A stretch of 64,000 nucleotides of DNA from Tetrahymena thermophila SB210 (GCF_000189635.1 NW_002476363.1:659937-723936), one strand, 5' to 3'; counted from the stretch's first letter, positions 37,901 to 51,300 are shown. Numbers and translations are program-made. Notes: a model not told the origin generated them from the sequence alone.

Positions 37901-40900
37901 AAAAAATTACCTATTAAGAATTATCGATTGTTATTAAAGTTGATGTATTTGAAAAATCTAAACTTTGTAAGTTTATATTTTTAATAGTCAACAAAGAATT
38001 ATTTATTTAAATAAAAAAACAATCAGATGTACTATCTGTAGAAGATATACTTATGTTATCTATAGTAGCACTTGAAATAATACCATCGAAATAGACCCCA
38101 CACTTTTATTAGGAGCTACTAATAATAAAATTAATAAGTATATCATCAATGTTTAGCATAAATAGACCCGAGAATTGGAGCAACTAATTTACATTAATTT
38201 AAGCAAATTGATTATTATTATTATTCCAGCTCTAAATTGTTAAATTTGTTTATGCAAAAACTTACAAAGTTAGCAGTTCATTGTAAAATACCATCTAATT
38301 TTAGTTGCTCACTAATATATTAACGTTTAGAATTTCAAATCCGTTTATTAATTCGAAATATTATTTAACCTAAATTTTAAATAGAAAATATTATTTTTAA
38401 ATAGAAAAATACTTTGGTAAAATATTTATTTTAATCTAGAAATTTACTAAAAGTAAAGTTGAAATTATACTCAAAGAAGTTGTATAAGGCTATTCAAAAG
38501 AACCTATCCCATATATACTTTTAGTATCAGTTGTTTCAGTAGTATTAAAATAAAACTACATTTAGCATTTCTAAGTACAACTAGGCAAATTTTAAAGACA
38601 TTATCCAATAGGGAAAAATGTATTACTATATTAATACTAAATAAATAAAACCTAAGTCTTTTCTATATACTGAATATTATTTCCAACATCTGCTAAAGAA
38701 GGAGACTGGAAATGCATAAATAATTCAAATTATTAAGTGACTGTATTAAAACTCCATAAATAAACATCTCCGCTATTTTAATCTCCAACTCCAAACATAT
38801 TAATTGTATTGAATACATTTAAATAGTATGGATTTGACTTTAGTTTCATTAATGGTTTAAATATTTTATTAGAGAAATTATAGCTAATTAAATTGTAATT
38901 ACCACAAACTATTATTAGAAATTTATTATTATCAGTATGAAATAATTAACCAATTATTGAGCCAGAACAATTGGACGCTTTTTTTTTTTAAATGAATAAA
39001 TAAATAAAATAATTTTAAAAATATTTTATTATTATTTTTAAATTAATGAAAAAAAACTTTTAACTTGTTGGGATAGGATTTGATATTTCATTAGTTTGTT
39101 TTCATCTAAAATATAGCAAGATGCCATTAAAAAATTCCGTCGTTTGGAATTAACTTAAAATGAAATAGATTTTTTAATTATTTACTAAAAAATCAGATTT
39201 TTATATTTTATAATAGAATTAAAATTAATATTTTAATTTATTATAATTTCAAAAATACATAATTTTTTTACATCAAAATTTTTAAATTTAGCTAAATTTC
39301 CTGTAGCGGGGTAAACAAAATACAGGATTTTGGGGCAATTTCTGTAGCGATTAAGAATTTCTAAATTTTTCTTAAGAAAAAAAGAATGAATTAATCATTC
39401 ATTCTAACATCAATGAAAATTTTTTTAAAACGGGGATATAGAAATTTCTACCCCACGATAAGATTTTGATGCAATTTTTGAAATTTGCAATCAAATTAAA
39501 TTTTTTTGAAGAAAAATTTTTAAAAAAGGCTAAATTTAAAAATTTAATAGAAAAATCATAAAGATTGATATAAATTAAAATTATTAATATTATTAATTAA
39601 ATTCTATTATAAAATTATTTATTTTTATATAAATCATATTCAAAGGCATCAACCATTCAAAAAAATAGTGATCTCAATTCACTAAATTTTTGAATGGCAT
39701 TTTGCTATAAAATGAAATTAATTCCCATTTTGAATTTTATGTTTGATTTTATTGTAAGATTACCTATTGAGTATTTGAATGAAAAGTCTGTTGAATTCCA
39801 AACAAAAATACTTCCATTAACAGCTATTCCAACGATTTCTTAATCTTCTTAGGAATAGAGAGCATAACTTGTATTTTGATTATTTTCTTCTACTTTATTT
39901 GAGAGCAATTTAAACGATTATTAAGAGGAAATATTTATAGCATAAAATAAGAAATTTTCATTATGATTTTTTTAAGTTAATCCTACAATAACCCAAATAG
40001 CTTGATTAATATCTTAGTAGGGATCAATATTGAAGCTTATTGAACTAAAATCAAGATTTAACTAACTTAATTTGTATACCTGTTTTTATATTTATAATAA
40101 CTTTAATATTTTTGATTAAGATAGAAAGAAAGAAATAATTACTTAAGGAGTGAATGATGAGTCCATTACTTTATAAAATGCTAAGTTTATGGTATCATGC
40201 ATAGCAATAAAACATGTATTACAGTTTTTTACAGAAAAAAATGTATTTTATCTTTATTTGATACTCGAAAAAAGAGGATAAGCAAGGATAGATTTTAGAT
40301 TACTTGGAGAATCTTTAGTGACTAAAATTTGATCATATGTAGCAACAGCAAAGTATATTTCTTAATTGAGTTAGAAACTAAATGTTTTTGTAAAATCTAT
40401 AGAAGTAAAAGCTTAGGTTTTATAGTATAATGGTTAAAGTAAATTTATTTTTGAAATTTTATTTTTACCAAAACGAGTGAGCTAAGTGCTTGTACTATAT
40501 GAATAAACAAATACAGCTGATTTTATATTTCTATAATAGCTGTATGGTGTTAAAAATTATTGACTTTCTTCCAAATGATACCATTCATAACTTAGATCTC
40601 CAGGTGGTTAAATAGTAAAAGGTTGATTGATATTAGCAAAGCTAAAAGAATCATATGTATTTGTTTTCTAATTATAGACAAAATTTAAATCTATTCTATA
40701 AATAGACTTCTTGGTACTTAGGTATAAACTGCCTTAATTATTTTTAGAATTTATAAAGGTTAAACTGATTATTTCATCTCCTGATGGACAATTTGGTAGA
40801 TCTATTTTTTAAAATTTTAAGAAATTTATAATGAAAATTATTATTATTTTTAATCTACAATTATTCTGAATTCTTTTTATTTAATTTGATTATAAATTAA

Positions 40901-41847
40901 TGATCTAGTAAGCCCTGATTTGACAATACTCTCCTGCTAAAAATATAATATCGTAACTCTAGTGGAAATCTATTAACCTATAATTACCATCTATAAAATA
41001 AAATAGAGTGAGATATTATTCTTTAAAAGACTTAAAAAATAAGTTATACAATTTGTAGAATAATATCCATTGAATGAGAATTCTAAAGTTTTAAAATCAA
41101 TTGACCAAGTATAAGCACCAGTTACATCAATTACTACTATAAAATTCTAACCATTTTAAAGCTAAAGTAACTTTGCAGAAGTAATATGATTACTAGCGTC
41201 AGAATTAAAAGGTGAATTATTCAAAGTTAGAATTTATTTTCCTTCTACAAAGTCAACAACATATAATAAATATGTATAACTTCTTAAGACACAATAATTA
41301 GATCCTTCCATTAAATGCATACCTTTTAAATCACTGAATGGTAGTGTTTATTTAGCTTCAAGAGTATAAGGATCTGCATATATTAGCTATTATGAATTCA
41401 GAGCTAAAATTTGATTTCTTTATAGTACATACTCCATTTGAAATATAATGTATTTAGCTTTAATAAAATAAAAATTGTTTTAAAAAAGTATAAACTATTT
41501 ATTTAAATTTACGTTAAACCACATTCACAATATTATCAATTTCACTAGAAATATCATTGTAATATACTATACTCTAAGTCTATATGTTAGTCACTCCATC
41601 ATATTTATAAAGTATAGTGTTTATCAAAAGTATATTAGTGTTAGGTAACTTCAAATAATTAGAAGGAGTATAGCCGACTAAATATTTAGCCTCTGTTTTT
41701 AAAAATTTATATCATAATGTATTAAAATATTAATTTAATCTTACGGTACTACCTAGAAAATGCTTAACAAATTTAAGCATTTAAGTTTTGTATTGATTAC
41801 AATAAGATTATGACTGTTAAATTCAAAGTAAAGAATGATTTACTCAT
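31925..41847 (-). CDS. TM3: giant beta-helix/multi-pass membrane protein, third copy, with intronic element
   Basis: The start ATG is at 41847-41845. Domain order is as in TM1: signal peptide, propeller-like part, beta-helix, Cys-rich part (about 34.7-34.4 kb) and TM helices (about 34.3-33.07 kb, with SGYNTVDFYQTNVCSISVLL). A 594-bp element (39114-39707) sits in the intron between FKYSI and DENKLMKYQILSQQ, leaving the TTTTAG acceptor whole. The C-terminal exon module is present in one more copy than in the other genes (31.97-32.77 kb). One missing base near 31955 makes the last frame stop at TGA 31925, about 12 codons early. Its TM sequence is closest to TM5. Confidence 0.7.
31970..32765 (-). 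repeat. C-terminal exon modules of TM3, expanded
   Basis: Here the roughly 262-bp module ending in GGAGATTAGTTTTTCTAGCTG occurs twice in tandem (starting near 32117 and 32386). With the longer 3'-most type at 32650-32765 and the partial module at 31970-32060, this gives four. TM1, TM2 and TM5 have three. The recent duplicate is nearly identical, so it arose in this copy. Confidence 0.65.
36353..36446. mobile_element. Internally deleted short inverted-repeat insertion in a TM3 intron
   Basis: Same site and same ATTTTTAT flanks (36345-36352 and 36439-36446) as the TM1 insertion. The left end ATGGGCACCTTGTGC is kept. Much of the centre and right end is gone. Confidence 0.5.
39114..39707. mobile_element. 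594-bp TAGCAA-ended element in a TM3 intron, TA target duplication
   Basis: The left end is TAGCAAGATGCCATT and the right end, reverse-complemented, is TAGCAAAATGCCATT. It is flanked by TA on both sides (39112-39113 and 39708-39709). TM1, TM2 and TM5 have the uninterrupted CTAAAATAAAATG here. The inside is non-coding, with short G- or C-rich patches (GTAGCGGGGTAAAC, ACGGGGATAT, CTACCCCACG) and nested inverted repeats. It is a non-autonomous, probably Tc1/mariner-like element. A truncated relative lies at 12064-12297. Confidence 0.8.
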
Positions 41848-41854
41848 ATTAATA

Positions 41855-43150
41855 GATATTTCTTCAACCTTCTATTATTACTATTTTTAATTCAAATATG
41901 GGTTTTGAGATAAGATTATTGAATTATTTCGTGGATAGTTTTTTGAATAACTTCAAATGTTTATCGATTATTATTTTTGATGATTCTTATTCTTTTCTTT
42001 TACTATTTTTAATTCAAATATAGGTTTGAGATAAGATTATTGAATTATTTCGTGGAGAGTTTTTTAAATAACTTCAAATGTTGATTAATTATGATTTTTG
42101 ATGTTTCTTATTCTTTTCTTCTTATATCTCAAATTTAGGATTTAAATGTACACTCCTATTATTGAAATTAATCTAAAAAAACTAAAAAATATTCTTTCAA
42201 CCTTCTATTATTACTATTTTTAATTCAAATATAGGTTTTGAGGTGAGATTATTGAATTATTTGATGGGGTGTTTTTTAAATAACTTCAAATGTTGATTAA
42301 TTATTATTTTTGATTTTTCTTATTCTTTTCTTTTATTTTTATATCTCAAATTTAGGATTTAAATGTACAATTCTTATATAGAAAAAACTAAAAAATATTT
42401 TTTCAACCTTCTGAGATATGATTATAGAATTATTTCGTGAAGAGTTTTTTGAATAACTTCAAATGTTTATCGATTATTATTTTTGATGTTTCTTATTCTT
42501 TTCTTTTACTATTTTTAATTCAAATATAGGTTTGAGATAAGATTATTGAATTATTTTGTGGAGAGTTTTTTAAATAACTTCAAATGTTGATTAATTATTA
42601 TTTTTGATGTTTCTTATTCTTTTCTTCTTATATCTCAAATTTAGGATTTAAATGTATTATTGAATTATTTGATGGGGAGTTTTTTAAATAACTTCAAATG
42701 TTGATTAATTAATTATTATTTTTGATGTTTTTTATTCTTTTCTTCTTATATCTCAAATTTAGGATTTAAATGTACAATTCTTATATAGAAAAAACTAAAA
42801 AATATTCTTTCAACCTTCTATTATTACTATTTTTAATTCAAATATAGGTTAAGATTATTGAATTATTTCGTATAGAGTTTTTTAAATAACTTCAAATGTT
42901 GATTAATTATGATTTTTGATGTTTCTTATTCTTTTCTTCTTATATCTAAAATTTATGATTTAAATGTACACTTCTATTATTGAAGTTAATCTAAAAAAAC
43001 TAAAAAATGTTCTTTCAACCTTCTATTATTACTATTTTTCATTCAATTTTGGTTTTGAGTTCAGATTATTGAATTATTTGGTGGGGAGTTTTTTAAATAA
43101 CTTCATATGTTGATTAATTATTATTTTTGATGTTTCTTATTCTTTTCTTT
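41855..43150 (-). repeat. Minisatellite directly upstream of TM3, 8 units
   Basis: Same unit as upstream of the other TM genes, with eight GAATTATTT cores between about 41926 and 43070. Units are of two types, one ending in CAATTCTTATATAGAAAAAAC and others with CACTTCTATTATTGAA. This is the largest of the four blocks. Confidence 0.7.
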
Positions 43151-43340
43151 TATCTACAATATATATCTACAAAGCTACCTCTAATAACAATAAAGTACTA
43201 TCCTCAAAATTATTAATATAAAAAATTTAAAGTAATTTTTTTAAAATTATTTAAGTATAAAATAATTTTTACCATTTTAATTTTATAATTTTAAACTTTA
43301 ATATCTCTTTAAAAAAATAATTCAAACATATATATTATTG

Positions 43341-43381
43341 ATTCAGTAAATTCAAATTAATAAAAATTTGAATTACTGAAT
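43341..43381. other. AT hairpin with 16-bp arms
   Basis: ATTCAGTAAATTCAAAT faces ATTTGAATTACTGAAT across a short loop. The same hairpin is at 58487-58527 and, shorter, at 24148-24180. It lies between the TM3 leader region and the 3' end of TMC-b. The region 43151-43592 otherwise shows no gene. Confidence 0.4.
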
Positions 43382-43592
43382 GCTTATTTTTAAATAGATT
43401 TTTGATAGCTTCATTAAATTAAATATATGTTTCTATAATTAAAAAAAAATTTTTCAATTCAAAATGAAGGTTACACTAATATATTAATTATGTTAAAAAT
43501 AAAATGAATCAAGTAATTATTATAATATTTTAAAATTCATTTATAATCTTTAAAGAATAAATATTTAGAATCTTTTTTATATTTAATTTGTT

Positions 43593-44320
43593 TCATTCTT
43601 TTCTTTCTGTATCGAGATTAAATATGTTCTACTAAGAATCAAAATAATATTTTGACTTTCTTTTTCTATTCGTACTATCTAGGTTTTAGTTTACGTTATA
43701 TATATTTATTTGAGATAATTATTGTTCAACTTTTTAGATGTTTTTACTGCTTGGTTGTGTAGATTATAAACTATGACTACCATTGTAAATGCTTTAAGAA
43801 AAAACAGAGTTCCTTTTTCTTCTATTTATTTACCAATTTATTTATTTTTAAGAATTAATTTGTGGCTGGCCTTGTACATTAGGAGTTTGGTAGATAATAT
43901 TAATTGATTATATTGCTTCGTTATTATCTAAATTCTTATCCAGATTGTTATTATTAACTATATTTTAGTCTATTTTTTTGTTAAGTTATACAGGTGAGGA
44001 TTTTAAGATAGCTGGTTATAACTAAGATTTACTCTTTTTATTTTTAATCTACATAACTAATGATTAAACAAATTAATAAATAGATACTATGAGATCTTTA
44101 ATAATAAAAATATTAAAGTATGCTATTAAAAATCCACTATTAGCAACAATTATCCATCCAATTTTCATTCTTTTATCTTCGTTTTCATCTTAAATATCCT
44201 TAACTAATAATGAAACACAAATTTAAATAACTATCATTAAAACTTCCTAATAATCTACCACATCTGATAAAGATGCTTAACATCAATTTCATAGCAAAAA
44301 TTTTAATTTTGATTAGCGAA
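43593..44320 (-). pseudogene. TMC-b: C-terminal end of the divergent membrane protein, frameshifted
   Basis: It encodes DYQEVLMIVIQICVSLLVKD, RMKIGWIIVANSGFLIAYFN and a polar tail (QPQINSQKQINWQINRRKRN), ending at TGA 43593-43595 with YYFDSQQNIFNLDTERKE. Unlike TMC-a it has no foldback element, and the tail is not cut short. Five bases are missing near 44272 compared with TMC-a (GTTAAGCATC against GTTAAAGCAAGCATC), which shifts the frame upstream of the helices. The ATG of TMC-a at 24779 is ATA here, so that ATG is not the start of a separate gene. No larger body of this gene is present. Confidence 0.55.
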
Positions 44321-44354
44321 AACACCTAATTTTTTGAACGAAAACTTTTCTTAG

Positions 44355-44664
44355 TTTTCTTAACAATATAATTCAAGATAAAATAATAATAGTAATTAAC
44401 TAGAAAAGCTATCAATAGTGGTCAGAGAAATTGAAAGAACCCACTCTCCAACTGAATCATCATCAGGCATAGAAAATTTAGAAAAATAAGTAGAGGAATA
44501 TATGGCTCAAGACAGCAATTCTGGTGATCAAACTAAATCACAATTTAATTTGAACTCTTCATTACAATCTTCATGTAAATTTATTTTTATAATATAGAGT
44601 TAGTAATTTTTTATTTATAAATAAAATAGCTTAATAATCTACTTAATATATTGCCAATTTAGGA
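44355..44664 (+). pseudogene. S-E: chimeric exon joining unrelated coding sequence to S exon 2
   Basis: The second half is S exon 2 (SGIENLEKQVEEYMAQDSN..., ending T44574 before GTAAAT). The S exon 1 and its intron are absent. Instead an open plus-strand stretch leads in without a break: SRQNNNSNQLEKLSIVVREI and then ERTHSPTESS. Part of this lead-in is found again at 59.52-59.56 kb, next to TMC-c. The join removes the usual TTCAAG acceptor. It could be a rearrangement scar, or the last exons of another gene from which S exon 2 was copied. Splicing to 44663 would give TGA at the junction, as in S-A. Confidence 0.45.
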
Positions 44665-45203
44665 AGCACATTAGGTAATTCAAACATAACTACTACCTAA
44701 TAAATTAAATGAAAATTAAACTTTATAAATTTTAAACTATATATTTAAGTTTATATCATTCAAATTTAATTTAATTTAAAATGAATTATTTATAAAACTA
44801 TTTTGAAAATTAAATTTTTAACTCAAAATAGTGGTTGATTTATGATATATTTGTTATGTTTCTATTATGTTAATTATTTATATATTAAATTAATTAAAAA
44901 AAACTGAACCCAAAATAATATTAAATATCAGTATATTTTTTGAAAAAAATAATATAATAAAAACATTTTAATTTTTTATATCGAAGTAATATTTCTTAAT
45001 ATTTTTATTTTAAATTCTATAAATAATATTCTTAAATAAAAATAATTAGTTTTTTATTTTACTTACAGAACAAATAAAGCTTAATATTTAATATAAATTT
45101 ATTTTTAATAGGGAAAAATGAACTTTAAAATTGATAAATCTTTTTAGTTAAAAACTATAAAATAATATATATTATTAATATTATTAACATTTAATAATAA
45201 TTT
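44665..45203. other. Convergent spacer between S-E and TM4
   Basis: Homologous to 1833-2360. No gene is seen. Confidence 0.35.
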
Positions 45204-47614
45204 TCAGATATTTAAAGTATTATCTATTTCATATTTAGTAAAATAAATTAAATTATTATTTTTATCCACCTATTTAACAGAATTTAATTTTATTTATTCA
45301 TTAGAGTTATCCTCTTTATCATTTTAACTCTCTTTCTAATCGATTGCTATATTTAATTCTTCGAATCCTAACATTTAATTAAAAAATTTAATGATTAAAA
45401 AAAACTATTATATATATTACATTAATAAAAGAGGAGATTAGTTTATCTCTCTACTATTTACAGTATTTGGGTTATTTTCATTATCTTTATCAAAGTAATC
45501 GCATTCAGAGTTTAATTTTTGTTAATTTTTAGTAGCTAAGTATTTTTGTTTAATTTTATTAATTTATTAGAGTTATCCTCTTTATCTTTTTAACTCTCTT
45601 TTTAATTACTTACTAAATTTAAATCTTCAAATTCTAATTAATATTTAATTAAAAAATTTAATGATTAAAAAAAAACTATTTAAAATATTACATAAAAAAA
45701 TAGGAGATTAGTTTATTTTGCTGGTATATACAGTATTTGGGCTATTCATATTATCTTTATCAGAGTAATCGCTTTCAGAGTTTAATTTTTGTTAATTTTC
45801 AGTAGCTAAGTCATTTAGTTTATTTTATTTAATAGTCTAATTAATCTACTAATCTTTAAATAGTCTTTTATGATTTTACCTATAAATTAAATATAACAAA
45901 TAACAAGAGTTTTAATACTTATTTATATCTTTAAGCCAGAGAATAAAAGATCATACTTTTGCTCTTTACTGAGATTTAAAAATTCTTAAAAAATCCTTTT
46001 TATTTTAGCTTTCAATTATGGATTTAATTTTTATTTTTGAAACTTTTGAGCAAGCAACTTTGTATAAGAAAATTTTTAGAAAAATGAAATAATAACATTC
46101 TTAAATTACATTAAAAGTCCTATAATAACTCTTTTAATTATTAAAATAGTAAACCAAGCATTGATTGTGATTATAGTTATAATAGAAGTCATTAAGTAAT
46201 AATTGAAGGGATTATTGCTAATGAATAAACAAAGTAATACAGAAACTGCACACACGTTTGTTTGATATAAATCAACTGTATTGTACCCGCTCAAATGATA
46301 GGGTTATAAAACACTAGATGCTATCCCATAGAGAGAAATCATTATAAAAATTAGCACTCCTTTAACATTAGTTTCTTGGGAATAGAAGTTAAGAATTATA
46401 ATGATTAAAATTTTTTCTAAAATTTTCACGAATTCCCAATAGTATTTTTGGCTTTTATACTCCCTGTATAAAAAGCCATATTTCTTATATACTTAAATGT
46501 TTTGCAAATCATTTTTATTTTTGTATAGTATATAAAAAAGTCCAATAGGTATAATAAAAGCAAACACTAATAAGCAAGGAGCTACTAAGGTAGAACTATA
46601 GGTTTAGTGCTGGCTAGTGTTGCATTCATAAGTTATATTATAGAGTATATAACTAGAATCTCCAATTACCCTGCATGAAAGTATAACTATCATTTGAGAA
46701 ACTAAATCAGGCTAAACTAAAATAAATATAAAGATCGCAACAATAGAAATAGAATAATAACGAACTTTTATATTTGTAAATACCCTTTATAAAATTTAAC
46801 TAAGTATAAACACCATTAAATAGCCAATTTGAACAATTAGAGTAAATATTAGTTTAAGATATATCATTGGTATATCTGTTTATATATCTTTTAATATACA
46901 TTCAGCGGAATTCATTTATTATTCTTACAGGTGTTCCTAAATACTATGAAGTATCAAATATATCTTTAGTTGATAAAATTTTAAAAATTATTTTCATCTT
47001 AAAAAATTTAGTTTTTTAAATAAACAATCTTGATTGATAAATTAATAATTTTAAAATTAAAAAATTTTAATTTTTTTTAACTGTAGTTAATTTTATATTG
47101 AAAGTAATAATTGATCCTATTATTTGTAAATAGTTAATGAATACTTTAATATAAACACTAGCTTTTTCTCCATTTCGAGATTTTCTATCTTTTTGGTTAT
47201 CATATTTGACATTTAATTTAGATTAATATTTTAAGGAAGTCCTTTGATTGATCTTTAATAAGTGTCTTTTCAGAGCTACTTAAAAAGCATTTATTGTTTA
47301 TTCCTCTAAGTCTCCTTTTATGGCAAGTCGAATTGAAAATAAAGTCCATATTACTATTAAGATTGCTTTCCACAATAAAGCACCCAATTCTTTAAATTAC
47401 GCACATTAATAAGATCCAATTTTAGAATAACTAATTCCCCAATAACTTCCATAAATCTTATTAATTTTAAATTTATTGTTAAAGTAATATTTAAAAAGTT
47501 GTATTTACATCACATTATTCACATAGAGGCCCTATGTAACCTTCTAAGCATACTTAATTACCATAAGTATTTCCAATACAGTTTGAAGGCTTATTTACAC
47601 ATTCTATAACAAGA
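45204..47614 (-). pseudogene. TM4: truncated TM copy, C-terminal third only
   Basis: It covers the C-terminal modules, all membrane helices (SGYNTVDLYQTNVCAVSVLL) and the Cys-rich part as far as VIECVNKPSNCIGNTYGNQV. Homology then ends abruptly at TATAACAAGA (47605-47614), where unrelated DNA begins. No beta-helix, signal peptide or upstream minisatellite is present. The cytoplasmic loop has lost about 20 bp after GATTAATATTT (near 47230), and the last intron is one base short against the other copies. It is a dead fragment lying tail-to-head before TM5. Confidence 0.8.
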
Positions 47615-47618
47615 ACAC

Positions 47619-48023
47619 AAATGGGAAATTAAAGTTTTTAAACAGCTCATAAAATTTCATTATATTTAAAGGAAATCTAATCTTTAAAAACATAAGATAG
47701 TATAAGAAACTGGTGATATCAAGGGTGTTACAGACATATAAAAATTTCCAAAAAACACAGAAAGTACAATAGATGATATCAAAGATGTAGATATTCCTTA
47801 TCCTACATTAGCTATTTATTAAGCAGCCTAAACTTAAGATTAAAACAAATACACATAGGGAATAAGATCTTATGAATGTGTAACAACAGAAATAGAATTT
47901 TAATATCTAAAACTTTTGTCAACAATAGTTACATTTATTTTAGAGTTTTTTATGTTAATCGAGGGATTAATTAAAATGATTATAGTAGAATTTGATTATT
48001 ATTATTAGGTCATGGTATATTGA
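47619..48023 (+). other. Unplaced insert with an open frame, origin unknown
   Basis: About 450 bp (47615 to roughly 48065) that match nothing else in the window. It separates truncated TM4 from the 3' spacer of TM5. The plus strand is open for 134 codons (KWEIKVFKQLIKFHYIQRKS ... PYPTLAIYQAAQTQDQNKYT ... TIVTFILEFFMLIEGLIKM) to TGA 48021-48023, with no upstream ATG in frame. Codon-like character is moderate. With only one stop codon in an AT-rich genome, open frames of this length can occur by chance. It may be an exon fragment of another gene carried in by the rearrangement that cut TM4. Confidence 0.3.
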
Positions 48024-48327
48024 TCCTAAGTAAAACCAGAAATAGAAATACTGAATATACCTATTTTAATGGAAAAAAATAATGTAATAAAAACAATTTA
48101 ATTTTTTTTGTCTTTGAAGTAATATTTCATAATATATTTATTTTAAATTCAATAAATAATATTCTTAAATAAAAATAATTAGTTTTTTATTTTACTTACA
48201 GAACAAATAAAGCTTAATATTTAATATAAATTTATTTTTAATAGGGAAAAATGAATTTTAAAATTGATAAATCTTTTTAGTTAAAAACAAAAAAATAATA
48301 TGTATTATTAATATTTAATAATAATTT

Positions 48328-51300
48328 TCAGATATTTAACATATTATCTATTTCATATTCAGTAAAATAAATTAAATTATTATCTTTATCCTCTTGGTTA
48401 ACAGAATTTAATTTTATTTATTCATTAGAATTATCCTCTTTATCTTTTTAACTCTCATTCTAATCCATTTCTATATTTAATTCTTCGAATCCTAATATTT
48501 AATTAAAAAATTTAATGATTAAAAAAAAACTATTATATATATTACATTAAAAAAGAGGAGATTAGTTTATCTAGCTGCTATATACAGTATTTGGGTTATT
48601 TTCATTATCTTTATCAATGTAATCGTATTCAGAGTTTAATTTGTGTTAATTTTCAATAGCTAAGTATTTTTTTTTTAGTTTTATTAATTTAGTAGTGTTA
48701 TCATCTTTATCTTTTTAACTCTCTTTTTAATTACTTACTAAATTTAAATCTTCAAATTCTAATATTTAATTAAAAAATTTAATAATTAAAATAAAACAAA
48801 TAAAAATATTACATAAAAAAATAGGAGATTAGTTTGTTTTGCTGGTATATACAGTATTTGGGCTATTCATATTATCTTTATCAAAGTAATCTCTTTCAGA
48901 GTTTAATTTTTGTTAATTTTCAGTAGCTAAGTCATTTAGTTTATTTTATTTAATAGTCTAATTAATCTACTAATCTTTAAATAGTCTTTTATGATTTTTA
49001 CCTATAAATTAAATATATTAAATATAACAAATAAAAAGAGTTTTAATACCTATTTATATTTTAACACCAGATAATAAAAGATCATACTTTTTCTCTTCAC
49101 TAAGATTTAAAAATTCTTAAAAAATTCTTTTTATTTTAGCTTTCAATTACGGATTAAATTTTTATTTTTGAAACTTTTGAACAAGTGACTTTGTATAAGA
49201 AAATTTTTAAAAAAATGAAATGATAACATTCTTAAATTACATTAAAAGTCCTATAATAACTCTTTTAATTATTACAATAATAAACAAAGCATTGATTGTG
49301 ATAATAATTATAATAGAAGTGATTACATAATAACTGAAGGGATTATTGCTAATGAATAAACAAAGTAATACAGAAACTGCACACACGTTTGTTTGATAGA
49401 AATCAACTGTATTGTACCCGCTCAAACGAAAGGGTTATAAAACATTAGATCCTATCCCATAGAGAGTAATCACCAAAAAAATTAGCACTCCTTTAATATT
49501 AGTATCTTGGGAATAGAAGTTAAGAATTATAATGATTAAAATTTTTTCTAAAATTTTCACGAATTCCCAATAATATTTTTGGCTTTTATACTCTCTGTAT
49601 AAAAAGCCATATTTCTTATATACTTAAATGTTTTGCAAATCATTTTTATTTTTGTATAGTATATAAAAAAGTCCAATAGGTATAATAAAAGCAAACACCA
49701 ATAAGCAAGGAGCTACTAAGGTAGAACTATAGGTTTAGTGCTGGCTAGTGTTGCATTCATAAGTTATATTATAGAGTATATAACTAGAATCTCCAATTAC
49801 CCTGCATGAAAGAATAGCTATCATTTGAGAAACTAAATCAGGCTAAACTAAAATAAATATAAAGATCGCAGCAGTACAAATAGAATAGTAACGAACTTTT
49901 ATATTTGTAAATAGCCTTTATAAAATTAAACTAAGTATAAACACCATTAAATAGCCAATTGGAACACTTAGAGTAAATAGTAGTTTAAGATATATCATTG
50001 GTATATCTGTTTATATATCTTTTAATATACATTCAGCGGAATTCATTTATTATCTTACAGGTGTTCCTAAATACTATGAAGTATCAAATATATCTTTTGT
50101 TGATAAAATTTAAAAAATTATTTTCATCTTAAAAAATTTAGTTTATATAAATAAATAAATAAATAAATAATCTTGATAAATTAAATAATTTAAATTTTTT
50201 TTACCTGTAGTTAATTTTATATTGAAAGTAATAATTGATCCTATTATTTGTAAATAGTTAATGAATACTTTAATATAAACACTAGCTTTTTCTCCATTTC
50301 GAGATTTTCTATCTTTTTGGTTATCATATTTGACATTTAATTTAGATTAATATTTAGTCTCTTTTAATGAAGTGATTTGATTATTCTTTAATAAGTGGAT
50401 TTTCAGAGCTACTTAAAAAGCATTTATTGCTTATTCCTCTAAGTCTCCTTTTATGGCAAGTCGGATTGAAAATAAAGTCCAGATTACTATTAAGATTGCT
50501 TTCCACAATAAATTACTCAATTCTTTACATTACCCACATTGATAAGATCCAACTTTAGAATAGCTTTCTCCCCAATAGCTACCTTAAATCTTATTAATTT
50601 TAAATTTATTGGTAAAGTAATATTTAAAAAATTGTATTTACATCACATTCTTCACATAGAGGTCCTATGTAACCTTCTAAGCATACTTAATTCCCATAAG
50701 TATTTCCAATACAGTTTGAAGGCTTATTTACACACTCTATAACAAGAGGATTACTTTCATCTTATCTCCAGAATCCTTAATTTACATATATAATTCCATT
50801 TTAGCATTTTGCTCCAGAAGGACATGAATAACATTATTGTTTATCGAGAGAGTATTTATCTTATTCACAGACAACACATTCTGTATATGTATTGTAAAAA
50901 TTTTCAATTTCACCATAATTGCAACTTCTAAAATAAACTTCTAATTCATAAGAATAGTTAGACTCAAATTAATTAGTTTATTTATTTAAAATTTTTATAA
51001 CATCAGATTTGAACTCAATTATTGCTTTTGAATTTGGAATCCCTATTAATTACATACCTTAAAAAACAAATTATTTCTATTTTAAATCAACAAATGCTGT
51101 AGAATTTCCTCTAATGTAATAATTTGATATATTTTTTGTTTTGGTGCTAAATTATGCTTAAATTATTATTTTATCAGCATCTAATGGAAATATTGGTATA
51201 GCAGTTTAATCTTTTAGCTAAAAAATTATATCTGGAATTTAAGCTCCACTTTTAATATTTGATAAAATTAAAGAATTAGTTGACTAATTGAAGTATTTAT

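Noticed and set aside
39114-39707. Protein-coding transposon
   Set aside because: No frame inside shows transposase-like content. The element is non-autonomous.
50539-50742. Plus-strand 67-codon frame
   Set aside because: It is antisense to the Cys-rich and first TM exons of TM5. The paralogues do not conserve it.
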